Notes under the pieces: generated by a model | Database searches by the model: none | Told to the model about the DNA's origin: nothing | The model's input: only the letters and a program-made list of their open reading frames with translations | Made by a program: the position numbers and the translations under genes | NCBI GenBank assembly: GCA_036261625.1 | Contig: DATAKL010000059.1 | Coordinates: 124,001 to 188,000 of the forward strand | Origin: JAAXKN01 sp036261625 | GTDB taxonomy: Bacteria; Bacteroidota; Ignavibacteria; Ignavibacteriales; SURF-24 | Direction: 5' to 3' | DNA length: 64,000 nt | Part shown: piece by piece, positions 53,615 through 61,767 of the stretch | Position numbering within the stretch: the stretch's first letter is position 1 | Layout: each line of letters opens with the position of its first letter

Positions 53615-54710
53615 AGTTCCTGTTGAAGTTTAATGATAGTAAATTCTCTCGCATAGACTGATAGCCCGGTTTAATTACGTTATAAATATAATGGAGGCGG
53701 TCCTTATACGGAATAAAAGCCGATTTCATTGCATTTATGGTAATCTTTTCGATATCATCGAGAGTTATATGAAAATATTGGATTGCAGTAAGAAACTCTT
53801 TTGTCATTGTTGTATCGCTCATCAGGCGGTCGTCGGTGTTGATGGAGACACGGAATTTTTCCTTATAGAGATAGCCGAAGGGGTGGTTTTCAATTTTGTC
53901 TATTGCTCCCGTATGCACGTTGCTTAAAAGGCAGATCTCAAGGGGGATCCTTTTATCGAGTATATACTGAGCCAGTTCACCCAGGCTTACGACATTGCCG
54001 TTTCCATCGAGCACAATGTCTTCTGTAAGGCGCGTGGCGTGACCAATGCGGTGTGCTCCGCACCACTGAAGTGCCTGCCAGATGGATTCCTTACCGAAAG
54101 CCTCTCCGGCGTGAATGGTGATGTTAAAGTTTGAGCGCTGAATGAACTGAAACGCATCCAGATGTTTCTTGGGCGGGTAGCCGCCTTCCTCGCCTGCAAG
54201 ATCGAAACCTACAACTCCCTGGTTGCGGAAGTTTACGGCCAGTTCTGCAATTTCAAGGTTGTTTGTCATATTTCTCATGCCGCAGAGAATGAGGCCGTAT
54301 CCAACGCCGAAATCCCTTTTTCCCTTCTCGAGGCCTTCGAGGACTGCCGTTACGACGTCGTCGTAGTAGATTCCTTTGGACGTATGGAAAACAGGAGCAA
54401 ACCGGGTTTCAACATAGCAGACTCCGTCACGTTTCATGTCTTCCATCATTTCGTAGGCTACTCTAATAAGTGCCTCCTTATTATTCATGACGGCACATGT
54501 ATGTTCAAATCCCTGCAGGTATTCAACCAGGTTGCCCTTGTTTGCCCCGCGGTGGAACCACTCTGCCAGTTCACCGGCATCCTTTGTGGGGAGTTTCTTA
54601 TATCCTATATCGTTGGCAAGTTCTACTACAGTTGATGCTCTCAGGCCGCCGTCGAGATGGTCGTGAAGCAGTACTTTGGGTACAGTACGAATGATCTGTT
54701 CAGTTTCCAA
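53598..54710 (-). CDS. add: Adenosine deaminase
   Basis: Zinc enzyme that deaminates adenosine (or deoxyadenosine) to inosine. Metal-ligand and catalytic motifs are in place: LLHDHLDGGLR (HxH), FDLAGEEGGYP, ITIHAGEAFGKESIWQAL with the zinc His and catalytic Glu nearby, HRIGHATRL, LLSNVHTGA and SINTDDRLMS with the Asp pair. I choose a TTG start at 54710 (371 residues) because GAGG lies at 54716-54719 with a 5-base spacer. An ATG at 54764 (388 residues) has no ribosome binding site and adds an atypical tail. It is the first gene of the add-hypothetical-hutU unit. Confidence 0.92.
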   Translation of the reverse strand: METEQIIRTVPKVLLHDHLDGGLRASTVVELANDIGYKKLPTKDAGELAEWFHRGANKGNLVEYLQGFEHTCAVMNNKEALIRVAYEMMEDMKRDGVCYVETRFAPVFHTSKGIYYDDVVTAVLEGLEKGKRDFGVGYGLILCGMRNMTNNLEIAELAVNFRNQGVVGFDLAGEEGGYPPKKHLDAFQFIQRSNFNITIHAGEAFGKESIWQALQWCGAHRIGHATRLTEDIVLDGNGNVVSLGELAQYILDKRIPLEICLLSNVHTGAIDKIENHPFGYLYKEKFRVSINTDDRLMSDTTMTKEFLTAIQYFHITLDDIEKITINAMKSAFIPYKDRLHYIYNVIKPGYQSMRENLLSLNFNRNYEKAI

Positions 54711-54948
54711 TTTAACCTCAATTTTGACTAGTAAAATATCTGTTTTAGGTCCGAAAAGCAACATCGCCTTTTGGCCGGAAAGTAACTTTCTGCCATTATT
54801 TTCGTATATTTGATAGAAGTTACTAAATCATTTTATAATGGACAAGATCGGGCAAAAGAATGAAATAAATCTTGATTTTAGAAGCTTAAAATGGTAACTT
54901 TTCCAAGTAAATTTCGACAAAAATAACAAGTACTAACCGGGAGATTAA

Positions 54949-56157
54949 ATGAAACGGATTTTTGTTTTTTCAATGACAGCGATCCTGCTGGTACTCAGTT
55001 TAAGCGCATTCCAGTGCTCTTCGACTGAAATGACCAGTGCCAAGCTCTACATTCAGCAGAAGAACTATCCTAAAGCTATGGAAGCTTTGCAGAAAGAACT
55101 GCAGAAAAATCCTAAGAACGATGAAGCCTACTACTACCTGGGCTATCTTTACAGCGAACAGGGTGATTATACAAAAATGATGGATGCTTTTAATAAATCT
55201 TTAGGTATCAGCAAAAAATATGCAAAGAACATTGATGACACAAGAAAATATCACTGGATGAATTCTTTCAACAGGGGTGTTGCTTTCTTCAATAAGGCTA
55301 CCAAAGCCCAGGCTAAGGACAGTGTAAACATGTATTACGACAAGGCTATTCAGTCTTTCAACGACGGTATTACAATTGAGCCGGATTCAGCCGATACCTA
55401 TAAGAACCTGTCTTTTGCTCTTCTTTCAGCAAACCGTACAGACGAAGCGGTTGCTCCTCTTGAGAAACTGAAAGCTCTCAAGAAATCTGCTGATTCTTAT
55501 AAGCTCTTAGGACAGATCTACAATCAGCAGGGAACTACTGAAATGAGCAAATACAGGCAGACAAAGTCTCCTGAAGACAGTGTAAAAGCAATGCAGTCAT
55601 TCGACAAGGCTGTAAACGTTCTGGAAGAAGGACGTAAATTGTATCCTGAAGATCAGGACATACTCCTTCACCTTTCAAATGCATATATTTCGGCCAACAA
55701 AGCCTCTGTAGCAATGGAAACATTCAAGACTGGCGTTGAAAAAGATCCTCAGAACCAGTACTACAGATACAACTACGGTACACTTCTGCTTCAGGCAGCT
55801 GATAATGATACAAAAGCAGAAAACTTTGACAAAGCTATTTCAGAGTATCAGGAAGCAGCCGACCAGTTCACAAAGGCTATGGAAATTGATCCCAAATACC
55901 ACAATGCAATATTCAACCTGGGTGTTGCTTATGTAAAGTGGGGAACAGCTCTTCGTACACAGGCAGACAAGCAGAACAAGGAAAATCCTGAATACAAGAA
56001 CAAATACCAGCAGGCTCTGCCGTATCTGCAGAAAGTAACTGAACTCAAGCCTGATGATCCTGTTGCATGGGAAACCTTAGCTAAGGTTTATGCAGTGCTC
56101 GGAATGAACAAGGAATCGCAGGAAGCTTTTGCAAAGGCAGATCAGTTAAGAAAGTAA
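54949..56157 (+). CDS. TPR-repeat protein, probable lipoprotein
   Basis: A 402-residue exported protein. The N-terminus is a signal peptide with LSAFQCSS, where C23 could be a lipidation site although the lipobox (FQC) is atypical. Six to seven tetratricopeptide units follow, for example KNPKNDEAYYYLGYLYSEQG near 53 and PKYHNAIFNLGVAYVKWGTA near 311, ending PDDPVAWETLAKVYAVLGMN. TPR proteins are adaptors for multiprotein complexes; no enzyme domain is present. The gene is divergent from add, with its own terminator. Confidence 0.88.
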   Translation: MKRIFVFSMTAILLVLSLSAFQCSSTEMTSAKLYIQQKNYPKAMEALQKELQKNPKNDEAYYYLGYLYSEQGDYTKMMDAFNKSLGISKKYAKNIDDTRKYHWMNSFNRGVAFFNKATKAQAKDSVNMYYDKAIQSFNDGITIEPDSADTYKNLSFALLSANRTDEAVAPLEKLKALKKSADSYKLLGQIYNQQGTTEMSKYRQTKSPEDSVKAMQSFDKAVNVLEEGRKLYPEDQDILLHLSNAYISANKASVAMETFKTGVEKDPQNQYYRYNYGTLLLQAADNDTKAENFDKAISEYQEAADQFTKAMEIDPKYHNAIFNLGVAYVKWGTALRTQADKQNKENPEYKNKYQQALPYLQKVTELKPDDPVAWETLAKVYAVLGMNKESQEAFAKADQLRK

Positions 56158-56177
56158 TTTAACTTTAGCTTTATCAG

Positions 56178-56220
56178 GCCCTCATGTTGCTTTGTAATAT
56201 GGTAACATGCGGGCTTTTTT
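56178..56220 (+). terminator. Terminator after the TPR gene
   Basis: gccctcatgtt (56178-56188) pairs with aacatgcgggc (56204-56214) with one mismatch around a 15-base loop, followed by six or more T. Confidence 0.82.
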
Positions 56221-56250
56221 ATTATATTAAATATAAATTTTGGAGATGAA

Positions 56251-56586
56251 ATGAACTCTAATAATAATCAGCCTCAGGCGCCTCAGCAGATCAACATAGA
56301 GTTGGGAGAAAAGGAAGCCGAGGGGATCTATTCCAATCTGGCAATAATAACCCATTCCCCCGCGGAATTTGTTATTGATTTTACGCGCGTGGTACCGGGA
56401 GTGCCGAAAGCGAAGGTGCATGCAAGGATAATAACCACGCCGCAGCATGCAAAGATGCTCATGCTGGCTTTAAGCGAAAACATAGAGAAGTTTGAAGCCC
56501 GCTTTGGAGAGATCAAGCTTGAGGGGCAGCCGGATCCGCAGCAGTTCGGCTATCAGAACCAGAAGCGCGACGAGAAGATTAACTAA
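56251..56586 (+). CDS. DUF3467-family protein
   Basis: A 111-residue cytoplasmic protein matching DUF3467: INIELGEKEAEGIYSNLAII, THSPAEFVIDFTRVVPGVPK and AKVHARIITTPQHAKMLMLA, then LSENIEKFEARFGEI. The Gln/Pro-rich N-terminus and tail are low-complexity. The family is widespread and uncharacterised; it has no membrane segment or signal. A strong ribosome binding site (GGAG) precedes the ATG. A cluster of repeats and a terminator follow it. Confidence 0.87.
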   Translation: MNSNNNQPQAPQQINIELGEKEAEGIYSNLAIITHSPAEFVIDFTRVVPGVPKAKVHARIITTPQHAKMLMLALSENIEKFEARFGEIKLEGQPDPQQFGYQNQKRDEKIN

Positions 56587-56640
56587 ACGTTCAACGTGCG
56601 ACGTTCAACGTGCGACATTCAACGTGCGACGTTCAACGTT
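56587..56640. repeat. 14-bp tandem repeat, nearly four copies
   Basis: Units acgttcaacgtgcg (56587-56600, 56601-56614), acattcaacgtgcg (56615-56628) and acgttcaacgtt (56629-56640) directly follow the DUF3467 stop codon. Each unit contains the near-palindrome acgttcaacgt. Confidence 0.9.
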
Positions 56641-56655
56641 TTGATGAATAGCCAT

Positions 56656-56710
56656 GGCCTTTTAGGCCGTCGTATAATGATTTCAAATAACCCTGGGACT
56701 TTAGTCCCAG
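56656..56710. repeat. Two small palindromes in spacer
   Basis: ggcct/aggcc (56656-56660 with 56664-56668) and ctgggact/agtcccag (56693-56700 with 56703-56710, 2-base loop). They lie between the 14-bp repeat and the terminator and resemble intergenic REP-like palindromes, but copies elsewhere cannot be checked here. Confidence 0.6.
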
Positions 56711-56740
56711 ATCTCCTCCTGAAGGTAGGAATGTTATAAA

Positions 56741-56787
56741 AAAGCCGGATATCAGAACTCAGTCTGACATCCGGCTTTTAATTTTTT
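56741..56787. terminator. Bidirectional terminator
   Basis: aaagccggatatcaga (56741-56756) pairs with tctgacatccggcttt (56763-56778), one mismatch, with A and T runs at the ends. It serves the DUF3467 side and the opposite-strand barrel gene. Confidence 0.85.
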
Positions 56788-56804
56788 AAAGCTTACTTAA
56801 CTGC

Positions 56805-58283
56805 TTAGAATTTCCATCTGGTATCGAGGGCAAGTGTTACGCGTTTAATATCATTGGAGAAGAAGTAATTCAGATCGCGTGTTGCAATTGCCGCATCAAA
56901 GATGCCGCCGTTGAAACCGAGTCCGAACGTCCAGTTGAAGTTTTCCCTTCCGCCTAAAGAAACACCGGAACGGATAAAAGGAACGCCGTTGGCAATTTTC
57001 CATTCAAATCCGAAACCGAATCTTGGCGTTGTTGTATTGCCGGGCAGGTCATTAAAGCCCTGATGGTATTCCAATACAAGGAGCATGCTTCCTGGGAAGC
57101 GGGAAATAAACGGTGCCTGATCGAGCTGATAGGCTGCCCCAAGACTCAAAGCCAATGGAAGTGAAGTAGAGAAACTGCTTAAGTATCTTCCTTCATAATC
57201 CTTGCTGCTGTCGCCTATTGCATTCATCTTGTCTTCATTGGAAGGGTCAGTCATAATAAAATGTGTACTGTAGCTGTACTCGGCAGCATTTGTCTTCCAG
57301 CTGATGCTGCCTGCATCAGTAAGGGCAAGGCCAAGAGTAAGGATGTCGTTTACCTTTGCCGTAAGTCCGAAATCCAGTCCTATACCAGTTCCGGCCGGAG
57401 TGGGGAATGGAGAGAACTTTCCTTCTCTTTTAGTTGAAAGAGAATCGAAGCTGTATGTAATGCCGAAATTAGGCGAAGCGGCCACAAGTCCGCGGGCCTG
57501 AGCATCGGCTGTAATACCGCCGGCATTTGTTTCAATTGAAGCATTAAACTGGTCTGTAGCTGCATATGCATAGCCCTGAATGTACTTTACAGTAACGCCG
57601 AAGGTAACCTGCTCAAACAAATTTGAGGGCAGCTTAAAGACATCTGTTAAAAGGTCGTTAATCTGTCTTGAATATGAGAGCCCGTAGCTCCTTAGCCACC
57701 AGGCCGTAAGCTTTGCATCACTGAAGTTGTATACGGAGCCTTCGGGGTTTCCGTTCATGGCAAAGTCGGCCAGTCCCTTGGGGGCAGTAAAATCAACAGA
57801 GACTCTGTCGCCCAGTGTAAGGGCAAAAGCGCCTACTTTGTCACCTGCATTGATGTAGAGGTTGAACAAGGGGAGTGAGAAATCTGTAAAGACATTTCCG
57901 CCCTCCTTAAACATATCGGCAAAGTGCTCCTTGTCTGCCGGAGTAAGGTATCTTCCTACTTTCTTAGACGGGTCTGCAGGATCGGGAACTCCGCCGAAAA
58001 AGTAATTATAATCCTTAAGCGACATAAAGTTGGTTCCCACGCCAATATTCATTGAAGGCAAAGGAAGCGGAATGGCAGCCGTCTGAATTTCGACTCCGTT
58101 ATTAGAGTTTAAGGCCAGGTTGGCCGGATTTTTACCGACGGCAAAGATTCCTCTTGTAGATGCCGTGTAAGTATTCCCCATGGCTGTTGAACGGGCATCA
58201 GAAGGGGCGTAGGAGCCGCCTATCTGAGCCTCGGAATTTATATATATGACGAGGAGAAAAGACATTAAGAAAAAATATTTCAT
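56805..58283 (-). CDS. Outer-membrane barrel protein, PorV/FadL-like (DUF5723-type)
   Basis: A 492-residue predicted outer-membrane protein. It has a signal peptide (1-19, INSEAQ) and the PorV-like start SDARSTAMGNTYTASTRGIF followed by VGKNPANLALNS, where NPA resembles PorV. Amphipathic strands run to the C-terminus, which ends in an aromatic LDTRWKF as expected for barrel insertion. The sequence fits the uncharacterised DUF5723/PorV-like group. It follows the large lipoprotein gene by 42 bases on the same strand, so the two are probably co-expressed and may interact. Confidence 0.8.
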   Translation of the reverse strand: MKYFFLMSFLLVIYINSEAQIGGSYAPSDARSTAMGNTYTASTRGIFAVGKNPANLALNSNNGVEIQTAAIPLPLPSMNIGVGTNFMSLKDYNYFFGGVPDPADPSKKVGRYLTPADKEHFADMFKEGGNVFTDFSLPLFNLYINAGDKVGAFALTLGDRVSVDFTAPKGLADFAMNGNPEGSVYNFSDAKLTAWWLRSYGLSYSRQINDLLTDVFKLPSNLFEQVTFGVTVKYIQGYAYAATDQFNASIETNAGGITADAQARGLVAASPNFGITYSFDSLSTKREGKFSPFPTPAGTGIGLDFGLTAKVNDILTLGLALTDAGSISWKTNAAEYSYSTHFIMTDPSNEDKMNAIGDSSKDYEGRYLSSFSTSLPLALSLGAAYQLDQAPFISRFPGSMLLVLEYHQGFNDLPGNTTTPRFGFGFEWKIANGVPFIRSGVSLGGRENFNWTFGLGFNGGIFDAAIATRDLNYFFSNDIKRVTLALDTRWKF

Positions 58284-58325
58284 GCAAACCCCAATTCTTT
58301 GTTTTCAGTTTTATTTAATGGCTTA

Positions 58326-60407
58326 TTATTTCTCATTTACCCTGTAGACCACTGTGGCCGAGGCTTTCAGCCTGATGGAATCGGTAATCTTGAATTCCAC
58401 GGGAGAGGCAGAGCCCGAGGTTGCGCCGCTTGTATTTATTGCAACATTTGAAATTATAAAGCTGCTGTTTACAAACTTTTCAGCGTCGCTTCCTGTCAGT
58501 TCAACGGTTTCGGTTCTTGAGGCAGGAGCCGTAACCTTACCGTCTGAATTAACTGCTGCACCCGGTACAAGAATAAATCTGTCTTCCGGCTTCCTGTTCG
58601 GAGGCAGATCCAGCAGCTTAATTTTCTCTGTTGCATCCAGGAAAGAGCCCGTCCACTTTACGCTGGCGGGAAGCCCGTTTGTAATCTGAAGAGTAAGCAC
58701 AATGGACTGGATTTTGTTTATTTCCTTCTTCAGGTTGTCTTTGAGATTAAGTTTGGTTGTATCAGTAAACTCTCCATCGGAAATGCCTGCATTCAATGGG
58801 AAAGTAATCTCTGCATGACCTGTAATAGAATCCGACTGAGCCACCTTGTAAATTGTTGCCGGATCGGAATCGGGATTCACTGTTGCCGTACCGCTTATTG
58901 TAAGCTCGCTCGGGAAATTGGGAGCAAAGCTTGAGAGGAACTGAGCCAGGTCAGCCGAAGGAACTTCGACCAGGCTGTCTACCTGTCCATTCAGGTTTGA
59001 GATATAGTCTGAGAATTTAAGAGTATTGGCATATCCCTTGGCTTTCACGGTTCCGTCTACTTTCACCTTAAACTGTGAAGAGGGTTTAAGATAGAGTTTC
59101 AGATCGGGATCCTTAAAGTTCAATTTAGCATAACGGAACTTTTCTTTCATGTCTCCCAGATTGATAGAAACCGTAGTCGGTTTAATATCAATGGTAGTAG
59201 GCTTAACAATGCCCGTGATGCTGCGCAGTGAAAGCTGCGACATTTCTATAATTGGTGAAATATTGTCTGTGCTTTTGATTGTCCTGTATTGAGTACCTGA
59301 TGAGACAGTTGAAACATTTATCGTATAAGATATCAGGTTTGTAGGCGCACCTCCCGACTTCAGTACACTGCCGCTCAGATCCACCGGTATGGAAGTTTCT
59401 GAATTTCCCGAAACATTTAAAGGAATTGAAATAGGCTGCTGTGAGCTGGGAGTTTTGTAGATGCTTGAAAGTTCAATACTTCCCACCAAGTCAATATCGA
59501 TGTTGTTTTTCAGAGTAAGACTCATGCTTCCCTGATCTATTACCACAGTCTGGAACTTGGTCTGATTGTCGAGTTCAAAGCTTTTCTGCGTGCTGATAGC
59601 CTTAGCTGGTATCTGGCCATTGACTTCACTTACAACAGGATTCTTAAAAGATGAAGTTATGGTAATTGCCTTTGGTGGAATAGTGATGAATGTTGTGCCG
59701 CTTCCTGGCGTTGTTAGGTGACCACTAAAGCTCAGCTTGTTTGAAATTCTTGCCCCCGGATTCAGCGGAATGGTTACTACGGCTGGGTTGTTACCGGCAG
59801 GAGGAACCGGGATAACTGCAACTGACCCAATGGGGTTATTAGGATCGTCTGTGTTAAAGATCTTAAAATTATCTATTTCAAAATTAACAGCCACTGAGTT
59901 TTGAATAGACAGCTCCAGTGATCCGGATTGTAATACTACATGTTCAAATTCATTAATCTGCCCGAAACCCTGATTTATATCTACGGCGGCCGGGGGAAGC
60001 GGAACGGATTGATTAGGAATCAGATTTCCCCAGATGCTGGTGATGGCAATTGAAGTTGAGCTTGGTGCCGGAGCCGCGATATTAATGTTTCCTATGCTTA
60101 CTCCGGCAGTGTTTTGTGCGACAATCTGATCTATCTTCAGGTTGTCGCCCACGGTTACTTTTTCAATAGGTTTATTGTCGGCATAATAAAGTAGGTTTTC
60201 CTTCGGGCTGCCGGCCGGATAAGACTTTATCATATCAGATTTTTTAATTGCATCGGCAAGTGTATAAGTGGTATCCATTACCGGGGTACTGAGATTAACA
60301 TCCCATTGCGGGGCCTCGAAGCCGTCCGGGGTATCCATACATCCGGATAAATAAAGCGCAGGGAAAAGCAGGGAGAAAATAAAAGTTCTCGTAAAAATTT
60401 GCTTCAT
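58326..60407 (-). CDS. Large lipoprotein with duplicated beta-sandwich domains
   Basis: A 693-residue predicted lipoprotein of unknown function. The lipobox YLSGC places the lipidated Cys at 23. The body is beta-rich, with two similar domains near 151-255 and 281-380 (FEHVVLQSGSLELSIQNSVA versus FQTVVIDQGSMSLTLKNNID) that resemble LEA14/WHy-type sandwiches. A later part near 520-600 has another beta-rich stretch. I choose ATG 60407 since GGAG lies upstream with an 8-base spacer; ATG 60425 lacks a site. It precedes the barrel protein gene in one transcription unit. Confidence 0.8.
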   Translation of the reverse strand: MKQIFTRTFIFSLLFPALYLSGCMDTPDGFEAPQWDVNLSTPVMDTTYTLADAIKKSDMIKSYPAGSPKENLLYYADNKPIEKVTVGDNLKIDQIVAQNTAGVSIGNINIAAPAPSSTSIAITSIWGNLIPNQSVPLPPAAVDINQGFGQINEFEHVVLQSGSLELSIQNSVAVNFEIDNFKIFNTDDPNNPIGSVAVIPVPPAGNNPAVVTIPLNPGARISNKLSFSGHLTTPGSGTTFITIPPKAITITSSFKNPVVSEVNGQIPAKAISTQKSFELDNQTKFQTVVIDQGSMSLTLKNNIDIDLVGSIELSSIYKTPSSQQPISIPLNVSGNSETSIPVDLSGSVLKSGGAPTNLISYTINVSTVSSGTQYRTIKSTDNISPIIEMSQLSLRSITGIVKPTTIDIKPTTVSINLGDMKEKFRYAKLNFKDPDLKLYLKPSSQFKVKVDGTVKAKGYANTLKFSDYISNLNGQVDSLVEVPSADLAQFLSSFAPNFPSELTISGTATVNPDSDPATIYKVAQSDSITGHAEITFPLNAGISDGEFTDTTKLNLKDNLKKEINKIQSIVLTLQITNGLPASVKWTGSFLDATEKIKLLDLPPNRKPEDRFILVPGAAVNSDGKVTAPASRTETVELTGSDAEKFVNSSFIISNVAINTSGATSGSASPVEFKITDSIRLKASATVVYRVNEK

Positions 60408-60643
60408 GAATCGTTCTCCGATCATAAAAAGGTTTGGGTTAGTGTAGTTGTGAATTAATTCCTTGGGTAAATATTGAAAACTGCAACAGAATTTATAAAG
60501 TTTGTTCTACAAAGACAAGAAGTATTTTATACTAATGAATTATCGGCTATGCGGATTCAAAGTTTAGCTAATTGTATAAGATAGATTGACTTACGGGAAG
60601 AGATTTTTGTTTTCCGGCTGAGGGTTAGATGAAACTAACCTGC

Positions 60644-60691
60644 AGCCGGGGGAATGAAATTCACTTTAGCCGGAGGAGTGAAATTTACTTT
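60644..60691. repeat. 24-bp tandem duplication at the end of the lptG-like gene
   Basis: A 24-base unit beginning agccgg is present at 60644-60667 and again at 60668-60691, with 21 of 24 bases identical. The second copy covers the stop codon region of the permease gene. Confidence 0.8.
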
Positions 60692-61767
60692 TGTGTCCGG
60701 TAAAGATTTATGATGGCAGCGCCCAGGAAAATAATGTTTGCCAGCCAGGCGGTCATGACGGGATCGAGGACGCCGTTTTTACCGAAGGCCTCGCTGATTT
60801 TCATGAAACCCAGGTACAGGAATGTAAAAAGAAGGCTTAAGCCGAACTGAAGAGCCAGCCCCCCTCTTTTTTTCTGTGAGGCAAGCGGGAGCCCCAGGAA
60901 TATTACAACAACGCTTGCAAAGGCAAATGAGAACCTGGAGTGGTACTCAATGAGCGTTCTTGTGGGGTCATTTCCCGTCCGGGCCTGATTACGGTAAAAG
61001 TCACTTAATTGTGAAAGTGTCATCTCCTCAGGTTTCTGCTGTTTGGTCAGGACGTCTCTGGGGGTAAAGTGCAGCCCGGGCAGGTTCATCTGGCTGAAAG
61101 TCTGAACGTTTTCACCCTCAGGCAGGAAAGTTCTCTTAGTGCCGTTAAAGGCCACCCAGACCTTCTTTGTGCTGTCGTACTGCATCTGAACGGCATCCAG
61201 TCTTGAGGTCATGTGTGTCAGGTCTTTGGGGTCGAACTCCTGTATGCTGACCTGGTTTGCCCTTGAATGCTGCGTGTCGAAAAAATAAATATCTACTATT
61301 CTGTTTCTTGTATCCTGAAAGAATATGTTTGTTCCCGCCTGTGAAAGTTCTTTTTTCATATAGACCTGCTCAATTGTAACCTTGGCCTTATTGGCCTGGG
61401 GGACCACATAGCCGCCGAAATAAACCGAGAAGAGGCTGATAATAAGGGAAGTTACGACAAACGGTGACATGATTCTGTAAAGGCTGACGCCGCTGGATTT
61501 TATGGCAGTCAGTTCATTCTGGTTAGCCATTCTGCCCACCGTAAAAAGGCAGGCCAGCAGCGTGGCCACAGGGATCATAAGTCTTATGATATCCGGGGCA
61601 AAGTAGACGTAATACTCAAATATGACGGGATAGGAAACGTTCTGGTCGAGAAAGTCGTCCAGATTTTCCATCATATCAATAATGACAAATATCAGTGTAA
61701 AGGCTGCCAGAGCGAACAGAAGCGTCTGCAGGAACTGCTTTGTAAAATAGCGGTCAATTATCTTCAT
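60685..61767 (-). CDS. LptF/LptG-family permease (YjgP/YjgQ)
   Basis: Inner-membrane component of the LPS transporter LptB2FG. The 360 residues begin KIIDRYFTKQFLQTLLFALA and contain the first helices with MIPVATLLACLFTVGRMANQ and NELTAIKSSGVSLYRIMSPF, a large periplasmic beta-jellyroll domain near 130-260, and C-terminal helices (FASVVVIFLGLPLASQKKRG). This is the family plan. The gene overlaps the next upstream permease by 14 bases. Which of the pair is LptF or LptG is not decided; this one is slightly nearer LptG in position. Confidence 0.9.
   Translation of the reverse strand: MKIIDRYFTKQFLQTLLFALAAFTLIFVIIDMMENLDDFLDQNVSYPVIFEYYVYFAPDIIRLMIPVATLLACLFTVGRMANQNELTAIKSSGVSLYRIMSPFVVTSLIISLFSVYFGGYVVPQANKAKVTIEQVYMKKELSQAGTNIFFQDTRNRIVDIYFFDTQHSRANQVSIQEFDPKDLTHMTSRLDAVQMQYDSTKKVWVAFNGTKRTFLPEGENVQTFSQMNLPGLHFTPRDVLTKQQKPEEMTLSQLSDFYRNQARTGNDPTRTLIEYHSRFSFAFASVVVIFLGLPLASQKKRGGLALQFGLSLLFTFLYLGFMKISEAFGKNGVLDPVMTAWLANIIFLGAAIINLYRTQK

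Noticed and set aside
56587..56640. CRISPR array
   Set aside because: The 14-bp units are directly adjacent and too short; no spacers or cas genes.
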